64,000 nt of DNA. Origin: JAJXZP01 sp963787185 (lineage in GTDB: Bacteria > Spirochaetota > Spirochaetia > Treponematales > Rectinemataceae). The position numbers and the translations under genes were made by a program. The notes beneath the pieces were generated by a model that was not told the DNA's origin, searched no databases, and saw only the letters and a list, made by a program, of their open reading frames with translations. The stretch spans positions 124,001 to 188,000 of the forward strand of contig CAWBCC010000011.1 of the NCBI GenBank assembly GCA_963787185.1, in the 5' to 3' direction. Each line of letters opens with the position of its first letter. Position 1 is the stretch's first letter. This document shows, piece by piece, positions 18,944 through 26,646 of this stretch.

Positions 18944-18973
18944 TTGTCCACCGACGCCCGCGCGGAGCAATAT
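18944..18973 (+). promoter_or_regulatory. Possible promoter for the small gene at 18979
   Basis: TTGTCC - 18 - CAATAT, with the -10 box ending five bases before the ATG. It is weaker than the other promoters of this type in the window. Confidence 0.3.
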
Positions 18974-18978
18974 GAGCC

Positions 18979-19446
18979 ATGTCGGAGCTTCTGATTCTCG
19001 ATCTCCGCGCTCCCTTGTCCTATCGGTGCCCGGAGGGGGAACGGCTTCGCAGACTCGATCTGTGCTGGCCTCTCCCCGACCTCGAGGAAGGCGCCGAAGA
19101 ACTCTACGCCTTCGACGAAACCGAGGCGATCGGCGAAGAAGCGGGGAACGGTCCCCGGATCGCGGTTCCCCTGCCGGCGGCTCGGTTCGCAGCGGCTCGT
19201 CGCCGAGACGCTCCCGCTGCAGACGGGGAAGCCGCTTCCCTCGGAGCGGGAACCTTCTGTCTCCCGGCCGGCCGCTATGCCTTCACTCAATTCCGCGCCG
19301 GGGAGATGCAAGGTCTCATCGAAGCGATGACCGACTTCGTGAGAGACTGCTGGTGGCAGCGCGTCTCGGTCGCGGGGCAGATCTTTCTGCGGCGGGTCCG
19401 CGAAGACGGCGAGGCGAAACTGCAGCTTCTGCGTCGAAGTCCGTAG
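18979..19446 (+). CDS. Hypothetical protein, 155 residues
   Basis: I do not recognise this gene. It is transcribed divergently from uvrA and convergently with alaS. The product is soluble, without signal peptide or membrane helix, acidic in the first half and ending basic. The C-terminal part (FTQFRAGEMQGLIEAMTDF, then WWQRVSVAGQIFLRRV) has the look of a conserved core, and the codon usage matches neighbouring genes. It is a gene rather than a shadow because the opposite strand is free of a better candidate over this stretch. No function is proposed. Confidence 0.6.
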   Translation: MSELLILDLRAPLSYRCPEGERLRRLDLCWPLPDLEEGAEELYAFDETEAIGEEAGNGPRIAVPLPAARFAAARRRDAPAADGEAASLGAGTFCLPAGRYAFTQFRAGEMQGLIEAMTDFVRDCWWQRVSVAGQIFLRRVREDGEAKLQLLRRSP

Positions 19447-19480
19447 TGCTCCTTCGAAACGCTTCGGTCCGGATGCCGCC

Positions 19481-21292
19481 CTATTCGAGCACGGCGTAGA
19501 TCCGCCGCACGCCGGCGCTGGAGGACTGCTCCTTCTGTATCCGGAAGCGCCCCAGGACTCCCGTGCGCTCGACATGGGGCCCGCCGCAGACTTCCTTGGA
19601 AAAATCGCCTATCGTGTAGACCTTGACCGTCTCCTCGTACTTCTCGCCGAAAAGTGCGATCGCTCCGGAAGCCTTGGCTTCCTCGAGTTTCATCATGGCC
19701 ATGGTGACGGGGAGGTCGCGGCGTATCTGCTCGTTGACGAGTTCCTCTACGCGCTTGAGCTCCCCGGGGCTCATGGGCGAGCCGTGGGAAAAGTCGAAGC
19801 GGAGCCGTTCGGCGGTGATGTTCGAACCTTTCTGGCCGACATGGTCGCCGAGCACTATGCGCAGGGCCTTGTGGAGAAGGTGGGTGGCGGTATGGTAGCG
19901 GGTCGCGATCTCGCCGTGGTCGGCCAGGCCTCCCTTGAAGACCTGCTCGCTGCCCGCGCGCGAAAGTTCCTGGTGCTTCTTGTAGGCCTCGTCGAATTCT
20001 CCGCGATCGACGCTCATGCCGCTCTCCGCCGCCAGCTCCTCGGTCAGCTCGATGGGGAATCCATAGGTATCGTATAGCTTGAAGGCCAGTCTGCCCGACA
20101 TGACCCTCTGAGGATTTTTGAGCAGATTCGGGAGCATCTTCTCGAACTCGTGCTCGCCCTTCTGCAATGTCTCCAGGAACTTGGACTCCTCGTTCGCGAG
20201 CTCCTGGGCGATCCGCGCGCGGTTTTCCGCGAGCTCGGGGTAGGGTTCCGCGTAATTCTCGATCACGCGCTCCGCGATGCCGGGCAGGAAGCTGCCCTCG
20301 ATGCCCAGCTTCCGGCCGTGGCGCACGGCCCGGCGGATGATGCGCCGCAGGACATAGCCCGCACCTATGTTCGAGGGGCTGACGGCCTTGGGGTCGCCCA
20401 GGATGAAGGTCGCCGTCCGAGCGTGGTCGGCGATGATCCGGAAAGACTTGCCGAGCTCGGCGTCGGCTGCGTACGGCAGGGCCGTCTTCCCCGCCCCTCG
20501 CCCCGTCGCCTCGGATATCGCCTCGAGAACCGTCGTGAATGCTTCCGTGTCGTAGACGGAGCTTTTGCCCTGGAGCATCGCGACCGTGCGCTCGATGCCC
20601 ATGCCGGTGTCCACGCAGGGGTGTTCGAGCGGGAGATACCTGCCTTCGCTCGTCTTGTTGTACTGCATGAAGACGTCGTTCCAGACCTCGAAGTACTTGC
20701 CGCAGCTGCAGCCGGGACGGCAGTCGGGCCCGCATTTCGGCTTGTCCGTGTCGACGAACATCTCCGAATCGGGACCGCAGGGGCCGGTTTCGCCGGCCGG
20801 GCCCCACCAATTGTCTTCCCGGGGCAGGAAGTGGATACGCGCCTCGGGGATGCCGAGTTTTTTCCAGATGCGGGCCGAGTCTCCATCGCGGGGAATGCCC
20901 TCTTCGCCCGCGAAGACCGTCACCGAGAGTTTGTCGACGGGAATGCCGAGATACTTCGTGTCCGTGAGAAACTCGAATGACCAGGCCAGCGCCTCTTCCT
21001 TGAAGTAGTCGCCCAGAGACCAATTACCGAGCATTTCGAAGAAGGTGAGATGGCTCGGATCGCCGACTGCCTCGATGTCGCCGGTGCGGATGCACTTCTG
21101 GTAGTCGGTGAGCCGCTTCCCCGCCGGGTGCGGTTCGCCGAGCAGATAGGGGACGAGGGGGTGCATGCCCGCGGTGGTGAATAGCACGGTGGGATCGTTT
21201 TCGGGGATGAGAGACTTGCCGGAAATCTCGACGTGGCCCTTGGAAACGAAGAAATCTATATACTTTCTACGCAGTTCATTGATCGTGACCAT
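19481..21292 (-). CDS. alaS: Alanyl-tRNA synthetase, short form without C-Ala domain
   Basis: 603 residues. The N-terminal catalytic core has the class II features of AlaRS (TTAGMHPLVPYLLGE, GDPSHLTFFEMLGNWSLGDYFK). A central tRNA-recognition region follows, then the editing domain with zinc ligands HTATH (467-471) and CGGPH (569-573). The protein stops there. The C-terminal dimerisation/C-Ala domain of typical 850-880-residue enzymes is absent, as in other spirochaetes, so this is not a truncation. A Cys-rich insertion (KCGPDCRPGCSCGKYFE) lies near residue 185. A promoter (TTGACG - 18 - TACACT) ends seven bases before the ATG and no ribosome site exists, predicting a leaderless mRNA. Confidence 0.96.
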   Translation of the reverse strand: MVTINELRRKYIDFFVSKGHVEISGKSLIPENDPTVLFTTAGMHPLVPYLLGEPHPAGKRLTDYQKCIRTGDIEAVGDPSHLTFFEMLGNWSLGDYFKEEALAWSFEFLTDTKYLGIPVDKLSVTVFAGEEGIPRDGDSARIWKKLGIPEARIHFLPREDNWWGPAGETGPCGPDSEMFVDTDKPKCGPDCRPGCSCGKYFEVWNDVFMQYNKTSEGRYLPLEHPCVDTGMGIERTVAMLQGKSSVYDTEAFTTVLEAISEATGRGAGKTALPYAADAELGKSFRIIADHARTATFILGDPKAVSPSNIGAGYVLRRIIRRAVRHGRKLGIEGSFLPGIAERVIENYAEPYPELAENRARIAQELANEESKFLETLQKGEHEFEKMLPNLLKNPQRVMSGRLAFKLYDTYGFPIELTEELAAESGMSVDRGEFDEAYKKHQELSRAGSEQVFKGGLADHGEIATRYHTATHLLHKALRIVLGDHVGQKGSNITAERLRFDFSHGSPMSPGELKRVEELVNEQIRRDLPVTMAMMKLEEAKASGAIALFGEKYEETVKVYTIGDFSKEVCGGPHVERTGVLGRFRIQKEQSSSAGVRRIYAVLE

Positions 21293-21299
21293 GGCCGCG

Positions 21300-21329
21300 A
21301 GTGTAAAGGAGGGGCCCGAAGACCGTCAA
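21300..21329 (-). promoter_or_regulatory. sigma70-like promoter for alaS
   Basis: TTGACG - 18 - TACACT on the minus strand, with seven bases from the -10 box to the ATG. The geometry is identical to the nitroreductase and DUF2156 promoters. Confidence 0.6.
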
Positions 21330-21354
21330 GGACGAGGGCGGCGACCCATCTCGG

Positions 21355-22653
21355 CTATTCGACGTCGGGATGGTTCTTGCGAATCTCTTCTATTCGAGGA
21401 AGTATCTCGAAGAAGGCCGTCACGATCTCGGGATCGAACTTCGTGCCGCTCATGTTGCGGATCTCCTCGTAGACTTTGTCGGAGCTCCAGGCTTCCTTAT
21501 AGACGCGCTTCGAAACGAGCGCATCGAACACGTCGGCCACGGCGACGATCCGACCGGGCAGGGGAATCTCCTCGCCTTTGAGCCGTCGGGGCTTCCCCTC
21601 GACGACTTCGAGCGCGGGCGCGTCCCAGACTTCGACGTCGCGCGAGACGCCCTCGACCGCGATGGTCCGGACTTCCGGGCTGGCTCGCGCGTAATCGACC
21701 CTGCCGGGATAACCCGTCCCGTCCCAGCTTTCATGGTGAGTGAGGGTGATTTCCGCCGCCATTCGATCGAAATCAGACTCGGGATTCTTGAAGAGCCGCG
21801 CCCCGCAATAGGTGTGCGCCTGCATGACCTGATATTCCGGCTCGGTGAATCGCGCGGCCTTCTTCAGAATGAGGTCGGAGATCGCCACCTTGCCGATGTC
21901 GTGGAGCATGGCGGCCATTTTGAGGGTATCCTTCGTCCTATCGCGTTCCTTTTCCCCGATGCCGTGCCGGAAGGCCCAGCGCTCGTATATTTCGGCGGCA
22001 TAGCCCGAGACTCGGTACACGTGCGCGGCCGTCTCGTGAGAGTCGCGCAACTCGGCCGTTTGGATCATCCTCAGGACGAGGGCACGCGTCATGTATGCCC
22101 GCATGAGGGCGTTCGTGGCGCTGGATGCGAAATGGCCGACTATCGCCTCGTCGTCCTTGGTGAAGGGCACGACCTTGTTCTTCTCTCCCACTGCGTTAAT
22201 GACCTGGATGACGCCTAGGAGGCTGCCGGAGCTCGCGATCAGAGGCACGGCCAAAATCGACGTGGTCTTGTAGTCGTTCGCCTTGTCGAAGGAAGGGCTG
22301 AACTTGTAGGGCCTGTCCGTAGGCATGGCGTATGCGTCGTCGATACGTACGACGACCTGATTCTTGGCCGAATAGCCCGCCACCCGGGATTCGTCGATCG
22401 GGATTCTCTGGTTGGAATATGGAAGCTTTTCACCGGGGGGAAGTCGATTCTCGAGGGTGGCATTTTGGCTGTACTTGAACACCAGCTGATCGCCTTCCTT
22501 CTCGTAAATAGTTCCCGCGTCGGCGTTTACTACATGCCGTGCCTCGAGTAGAATGCGCTCGAGGAGGATATCCGCATCCTGTATCTTGCTCAGCTCGGAA
22601 TCGATCTGGAAAATTATGTCCCGGAAATCGCGCTTGCTTTTCTTGGCCGACAT
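21355..22653 (-). CDS. GAF + HD-GYP cyclic-di-GMP phosphodiesterase
   Basis: 432 residues, cytoplasmic. An N-terminal GAF sensor (about 25-175) is followed by an HD-GYP domain. The metal/catalytic residues are visible: HETAAHVYRVS, LHDIGKVAI (H251, D252), THHESWDGTGYPG and IVAVADVFDALVSKRVYK. HD-GYP enzymes hydrolyse c-di-GMP to GMP or pGpG. About 40 extra residues separate the GYP motif from the conserved IPLPGRIVAVAD block, where canonical proteins have only about ten; this insertion may form a regulatory loop. The ATG at 22653 has a GGAG ribosome site, and a TATAAT on the minus strand (22689-22694) is the likely -10 box, so this message has a leader. Confidence 0.9.
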   Translation of the reverse strand: MSAKKSKRDFRDIIFQIDSELSKIQDADILLERILLEARHVVNADAGTIYEKEGDQLVFKYSQNATLENRLPPGEKLPYSNQRIPIDESRVAGYSAKNQVVVRIDDAYAMPTDRPYKFSPSFDKANDYKTTSILAVPLIASSGSLLGVIQVINAVGEKNKVVPFTKDDEAIVGHFASSATNALMRAYMTRALVLRMIQTAELRDSHETAAHVYRVSGYAAEIYERWAFRHGIGEKERDRTKDTLKMAAMLHDIGKVAISDLILKKAARFTEPEYQVMQAHTYCGARLFKNPESDFDRMAAEITLTHHESWDGTGYPGRVDYARASPEVRTIAVEGVSRDVEVWDAPALEVVEGKPRRLKGEEIPLPGRIVAVADVFDALVSKRVYKEAWSSDKVYEEIRNMSGTKFDPEIVTAFFEILPRIEEIRKNHPDVE

Positions 22654-22709
22654 CGCCGCTCCATGTCCGTTAACAGGCTGTCGTAGTTATTATAGCCTAC
22701 ATAAAGAAG

Positions 22710-22731
22710 TTGCGCACTACAAAGCGCGCAA
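22710..22731. promoter_or_regulatory. Inverted repeat between two divergent genes
   Basis: TTGCGC and GCGCAA are separated by ten bases in the 99-bp space between the HD-GYP gene and the gene at 22753. The left arm could also be the -35 box of a weak promoter (TATGCG 17 bases on) for the latter. It may be an operator. Confidence 0.3.
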
Positions 22732-22752
22732 GTATGCGAACAGGAGTTTCCA

Positions 22753-23316
22753 ATGTCCGATGCGAAGCTTGAAAGCGAAAAAGACGCTCTCATCCAGGCA
22801 ATAACGGAGGTCTACGCGCACGGAGGCCTGGATATGGCCGCCTTCGAGGGCGCAGTCACGAGAATCAGCGCGTGCCCCGATTCCCGGGCCCTCGCGACGG
22901 AGGTCGAGACGCTGGGACTGGGCATGCCCCTTGTCCTGCCGGCAGTCGCGGACAGAAGGCTCGCGTCGGCGCCGCAGCGCGAAGCGATCCAGCTGGATTG
23001 CGTGAGCAGCAGTATCAGCAAAAGCGGCGATTGGGTCGCATCGGGCAGCTATTGCGTCAGATTGAAATCCTCTTCGGCCAGGCTCGATTTGCGCGAATAC
23101 GAGGGGGCGAAAGGCTTCCGACTCGTCATAGAGGTCGAGGCGACATCGAGCGTCCTCAGTCTCACGGTCCCCAGGGGCTTCCAGGTCGAGGATCGTTTCT
23201 CCGAGCGGGTCAGCAGCGCGGTCCGAAACAGGCCCAGAGGCGAAAGCTACGACGACAATCGCATCGTGCTGACCGGGAATCTCCGTTCATCCGTAGTGAA
23301 GGTAAAGTACCGTTGA
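22753..23316 (+). CDS. Small protein with SHOCT/DUF1707-like N-terminus and LiaF-like C-terminus
   Basis: 187 residues, soluble. The first 55 residues (EKDALIQAITEVYAHGGLDM, then an Arg-containing helix) resemble the short helical DUF1707/SHOCT-type domain. The rest is beta-rich (SSSARLDLREYEGAKGFRL, VEATSSVLSLTVPRGFQV) and ends KVKYR, like the LiaF C-terminal beta-helix found in envelope-stress response proteins. There is no membrane helix between them, so it is not a full LiaF. A CAGGAG site six bases before the ATG supports the start. The function is unknown; envelope-stress signalling is a guess from the domain pair. Confidence 0.6.
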   Translation: MSDAKLESEKDALIQAITEVYAHGGLDMAAFEGAVTRISACPDSRALATEVETLGLGMPLVLPAVADRRLASAPQREAIQLDCVSSSISKSGDWVASGSYCVRLKSSSARLDLREYEGAKGFRLVIEVEATSSVLSLTVPRGFQVEDRFSERVSSAVRNRPRGESYDDNRIVLTGNLRSSVVKVKYR

Positions 23317-23404
23317 CCCGACTCTTTCGTGCCACGCCCTCGAAGATCGCCGATTCCTGAGCGACATGGATCACCCTAGGGAATGCAGGCTCGCGCGCCG
23401 GACC

Positions 23405-23433
23405 TTGGTGCGAAGAGAGTTTCGTGCTATATT
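23405..23433 (+). promoter_or_regulatory. sigma70-like promoter for the SDR gene
   Basis: TTGGTG - 17 - TATATT, a near-consensus pair in an otherwise GC-rich region. The palindrome at 23438-23453 lies where transcription would start. Confidence 0.65.
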
Positions 23434-23437
23434 ATGA

Positions 23438-23453
23438 ATGAACATTCGTTCAT
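23438..23453. promoter_or_regulatory. TetR-type operator candidate
   Basis: ATGAAC and GTTCAT are perfect arms around ATTC, five bases after the -10 box. A repressor bound here would block initiation. The tetR gene at 24490-25122 converges on this gene and is the obvious candidate regulator. Confidence 0.6.
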
Positions 23454-23473
23454 CATGAGGGAGTGCGGCTACG

Positions 23474-24493
23474 ATGCGAGTCCTCATTACCGGCGCTTTT
23501 GGAAACGTGGGAACCAGCGCTGTCTCGGCCCTGCTCGCGGCCGGTGACGATCTGGTCATATTCGAAGCGGATACGCCCGCCAACCGACGCAAGGCCCGAC
23601 GCATGGCGAGGGAGTGGCGGGATAGGGGACGAGAAAAAAGGGCGCGCGTGCTTTTCGGCGACGTCCGCGATCGAAGTGCGCTCGGCGATGCGGTGCCGGG
23701 CTGTCAGGCCGTCGTGCATCTCGCGGCCGTCATCCCTCCTCTCGCCGATAAGAAGCCGGACCTCGCCCGATCGGTGAATATCGAGGGAACGGCGGCTTTG
23801 ATCGAGGCGTGCCGCGCCTTGTCGGGCGCGCCGCCCCGCCTGGTATTGGCGTCGAGCATCGCAATCTACGGGGACCGCGTCAGCGACTTTTGGATATGCC
23901 GCGACGATCCGCTCCACCCGAGTCCCGGCGACGAATACGGCCGGAGCAAGGTCGAAGCCGAGAGTCTGGTGCGGCACAGCGGCCTGCCCTTTTCGGTACT
24001 CAGACTTTCCTACGTCGTTTCGAGGAAGAAACTCGATCCCGATCCCCTGCTCTTCCATATGCCGCTCGCCACGAAAATCGAGATATGCCACACCGAAGAC
24101 GTAGGCCGCGCATTCGCCGCGGCGGTACGCGAGGACGCAGCCCTCGGCGCCATTTTCAACATCGGGGGCGGCCCATCCTGCCGGACCACCTATCACGACT
24201 ACCTCGACCGGATGTTTCGACTTTTCGGTTTGGGTGGGGCGGCTTGGCTGCCCGAAAGGGCCTTCGCGCGCTCCGGGTTCCACTGCGGCTGGTACGCAGA
24301 CTCGGACCGGGCCGAAGCCGTACTCAGGTTCCAGCACAAAGGACTCCGCGAGTATTACGAAGAAGTGCGGGAAGAGGCTCGATGGATCCGCCTTGGGGCG
24401 GGTCTGGCCGCTCCGATTCTGCGCGCAAAGCTCCTCGCGTCGAGTCCGTTCTGGGGATCGGGCCCGAGCCGCGCCGCCGCGCCGACGGGCTAG
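23474..24493 (+). CDS. Extended SDR: NAD(P)-dependent epimerase/dehydratase
   Basis: 339 residues. The Rossmann motif TGAFGNVG (residues 6-13) and a DVRDRSAL adenine-binding segment are followed by VVHLAAV, then LASSIAIYG and the catalytic YGRSK (Tyr155, Lys159). This is an extended short-chain dehydrogenase acting on a nucleotide sugar or similar substrate; the substrate cannot be read from the sequence. The promoter and palindromic operator directly upstream indicate single-gene control by a TetR-like repressor. Its TAG stop (24491-24493) and the TAG of the convergent tetR gene (24490-24492 on the other strand) share the four bases CTAG. Confidence 0.85.
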   Translation: MRVLITGAFGNVGTSAVSALLAAGDDLVIFEADTPANRRKARRMAREWRDRGREKRARVLFGDVRDRSALGDAVPGCQAVVHLAAVIPPLADKKPDLARSVNIEGTAALIEACRALSGAPPRLVLASSIAIYGDRVSDFWICRDDPLHPSPGDEYGRSKVEAESLVRHSGLPFSVLRLSYVVSRKKLDPDPLLFHMPLATKIEICHTEDVGRAFAAAVREDAALGAIFNIGGGPSCRTTYHDYLDRMFRLFGLGGAAWLPERAFARSGFHCGWYADSDRAEAVLRFQHKGLREYYEEVREEARWIRLGAGLAAPILRAKLLASSPFWGSGPSRAAAPTG

Positions 24494-25122
24494 GCTTCAT
24501 CGACGAGCAATGCAGGATCGAGACGCAGACCGAACGTGTTCTCTATCGAAAAGCCGATAAAATCGACTATATCGACCTGGTCGAAACCCAGGGTGGCGCT
24601 GCGCGAAAGCCGCACCGAGTCGAGGGCCCCGAGAAAGTAGAGCGACAGCGCGGCCATGGCGCGATGCTGCGGAAAATCGAATGACAGACCATGCCTGTGC
24701 GCGAGATCGGCCAAAAGGCCGACGACGAGCGTGGCCAGTCGTTCGAGTTTCTGCGCGAGCCCGACCGACTCGTAACCGCCGGGAAGCCGCCAAGCCTCGG
24801 AGACGATGAGGGCTATGAGATCGACATCTTTGAAGAGCTCCGGCAAAAACCTGTAGACGATCAGGGCCAGTCCTTTTTCCGGACTGGCCGCCGAGGCGAG
24901 CGCAGCCGAAAGGCTTCCGAAGAAGCTTTCCCAGCCCTCTTCGATCACCGCGCGGGCGAGTGCGTCCTTGTTTTCGAAATAGGTGTAGATCGAGCCGACG
25001 GGCAGGTCGATATCGCTCGCGAGCTCGGACATGGAAACACCGTTGAAGCCCCGCTCGGCGAAAAGCCGTTTGGCCGCGCCGAGAATGGCCTGTCGTTTCG
25101 CCTCGTCTTTTTCGCGCGCCAT
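24490..25122 (-). CDS. TetR/AcrR-family transcriptional regulator
   Basis: 210 residues. A classic N-terminal TetR helix-turn-helix: KRQAILGAAKRLFAERGFNG, then MSELASDIDLPVGSIYTYF. A ligand-binding alpha-helical domain without recognisable motifs follows. It lies five bases downstream of the asparaginase gene on the same strand, hence a two-gene operon. It converges on the SDR gene, whose promoter carries a palindrome of the expected type (23438-23453). Regulation of that gene is an inference; self-regulation is not evident, as the palindrome is not repeated upstream of the asparaginase. Confidence 0.88.
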   Translation of the reverse strand: MAREKDEAKRQAILGAAKRLFAERGFNGVSMSELASDIDLPVGSIYTYFENKDALARAVIEEGWESFFGSLSAALASAASPEKGLALIVYRFLPELFKDVDLIALIVSEAWRLPGGYESVGLAQKLERLATLVVGLLADLAHRHGLSFDFPQHRAMAALSLYFLGALDSVRLSRSATLGFDQVDIVDFIGFSIENTFGLRLDPALLVDEA

Positions 25123-25127
25123 TGGAC

Positions 25128-25622
25128 TCAGAGTCCTTCGAAGACACCTTTCTCGCGATTCTTGCGCACCTTGTCCCAAGGGAAGACCCGGCCGTTCATG
25201 ACGAGGTACACACCCTGCGGCATGAGCTGTACGGCCATGAAGGCCGTGCCGAAATTGAAAAGCGCGTCCGAACCCTGAACCTTGTACGGGATCATGGCGC
25301 CCGTCAGGACTATTGTCTTGGCCAGAGCGGCGGGCCCCAGGAGCCGGGCGGTTTCGGCCATGGTATCGGTGCCGTGGGTGATGATGATATGGTCCTCGGC
25401 CGCCGAACGGCAGGCTTCCAGGACGCTCTGCCTGTTTGCTTCCTGCATCTGGAGGCTGTCGATGAGCTGGTTGAGTTCGACCTCGACGGGCAGGGTGACG
25501 CGAGTAAGGCTGAGTATCTCGGGGAGGTGACTCTCTTTGAAAGTGAGCTCCCCTCTGATTTCGTCGTAGTGTTTGTCGAAGGTCCCCCCGGTGACGATGA
25601 CGCGGATGGGCGTTTGCTGCAT
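25128..25622 (-). CDS. Single-domain asparaginase-like protein
   Basis: 164 residues, corresponding to only the N-terminal catalytic domain of L-asparaginase (normally about 330). The two active-site threonine motifs are present (VTGGTFDKHYDE and IITHGTDTMAETA), and LTGAMIP follows, so the catalytic centre is intact. The C-terminal domain, which completes the active site across the dimer, is absent. The enzyme would deaminate asparagine or a related amide, if active. I placed the start at the second of two adjacent ATGs: a promoter (TTGCCC - 17 - CATACT) ends six bases before it, and the more upstream ATG at 25637 lies inside that promoter. No ribosome site. Confidence 0.8.
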   Translation of the reverse strand: MQQTPIRVIVTGGTFDKHYDEIRGELTFKESHLPEILSLTRVTLPVEVELNQLIDSLQMQEANRQSVLEACRSAAEDHIIITHGTDTMAETARLLGPAALAKTIVLTGAMIPYKVQGSDALFNFGTAFMAVQLMPQGVYLVMNGRVFPWDKVRKNREKGVFEGL

Positions 25623-25628
25623 CATTCG

Positions 25629-25657
25629 AGTATGCACCGGAGCGAGGCTTTGGGCAA
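25629..25657 (-). promoter_or_regulatory. sigma70-like promoter for the asparaginase-tetR pair
   Basis: TTGCCC - 17 - CATACT on the minus strand, with the -10 box ending three and six bases before two adjacent ATGs. It predicts a leaderless transcript. Confidence 0.55.
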
Positions 25658-25686
25658 GCCGAAAGCGAAAGGCGCCGGATGAGGGC

Positions 25687-25714
25687 TTGACGCTTTCCCC
25701 GATCCGAATACAAT
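25687..25714 (+). promoter_or_regulatory. sigma70-like promoter for the lytic transglycosylase gene
   Basis: TTGACG - 16 - TACAAT, about 56 bases before the ATG. The leader then contains an AAAGGAG ribosome site. It is divergent from the asparaginase promoter. Confidence 0.55.
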
Positions 25715-25770
25715 ACCCCCTCTGTCGGGTTATTTCCGGAAATCTTTAACAAAAGGAGCGATTATTACGC

Positions 25771-26541
25771 ATGAAGCATCGGTTCCGTAGGAGTTCAACA
25801 CGTTTTTTTATCGCATCTATACTGGCATCGCTCTTGCTCTCCTGTTCCCGGCTGTCGTTTCAGGCTCCAGGCGATCCCGGCCTGCATTTTGCGCCTATCG
25901 GCGCGGCGATCGACACCGATGAGCTACCCATCTACATCGTTTCCCTCGACAACATCGACCCGGTCGCTCCCCTCTATCAGGACCGAGTCATGCGGGAAGA
26001 CTGCCTCGATTTCTTCACCGCCCTCACGGGATCGGCGCCGGCCGCGAAGGCCATTCTCGACAATGCCGAACGTTTTCAGGTGCCCGCTTCTCTGGCCTTC
26101 GCTCTCGCCTTCGAAGAGAGCCATTTCCAGGCGGATGCGATCAACCGCAACGGCAGCTCGATCGACCGGGGCCTCTTCCAGCTCAATTCGCGCAGTTTCC
26201 CCGAGCTCAGGACGGCGGACTTCTACAATCCGGAAATCAACTCCCGCTATGGCCTGGCTCATCTGCATTACTGCCTGACCGCCAGCGGCAACGAGGTGAC
26301 CGCCCTCGCCATGTACAATGCGGGACGCAGCAGCGTGAACAACGGAGTGACACCCCGCCGAACCCTCGATTATGTGTCGCGCATCATCAAATACGAAAGA
26401 AATATCCGGACACTCTTCGAGGTCAAGGTGGTTTCGCACGCCGCGGGCGTCAGAGCCTCGGCTTCCGATGCGAGCTCGCAAGCCTTCGTTCCGGCCGCGG
26501 GGCTGTCGCTCAGTTTTGCCCCGGGTCAGATGCAGCACTAG
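25771..26541 (+). CDS. Lytic transglycosylase (SLT domain) lipoprotein
   Basis: 256 residues. A basic N-terminus and hydrophobic stretch end in the lipobox LLSC (Cys25), so it is a lipoprotein anchored to a membrane. The SLT domain occupies about residues 100-215: catalytic Glu116 in FEESHFQADA, then GLFQLNSRSFPEL and ALAMYNAGRSSV. Such enzymes cleave the MurNAc-GlcNAc bond of peptidoglycan. The last 40 residues are low-complexity Ala/Ser. It has its own promoter and stands alone; a role in wall turnover or flagellar assembly cannot be distinguished. Confidence 0.88.
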   Translation: MKHRFRRSSTRFFIASILASLLLSCSRLSFQAPGDPGLHFAPIGAAIDTDELPIYIVSLDNIDPVAPLYQDRVMREDCLDFFTALTGSAPAAKAILDNAERFQVPASLAFALAFEESHFQADAINRNGSSIDRGLFQLNSRSFPELRTADFYNPEINSRYGLAHLHYCLTASGNEVTALAMYNAGRSSVNNGVTPRRTLDYVSRIIKYERNIRTLFEVKVVSHAAGVRASASDASSQAFVPAAGLSLSFAPGQMQH

Positions 26542-26646
26542 CGGGAGAAGTCGAGGCACGGGGACATCGTAGGGAGGAATTCGTTCCTGTCTCAGGCGGG
26601 CACCACCCGTAGGCGGCGAGTGCCCGGCAGGGGCCCCTTCCGCGAA

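Noticed and set aside
19481..21292. alaS as a truncated pseudogene
   Set aside because: Catalytic and editing domains are complete; spirochaete AlaRS normally lacks the C-Ala domain.
25623..25637. Upstream ATG at 25637 as the asparaginase start
   Set aside because: It lies within the predicted -10 region; the promoter geometry favours the ATG at 25622.
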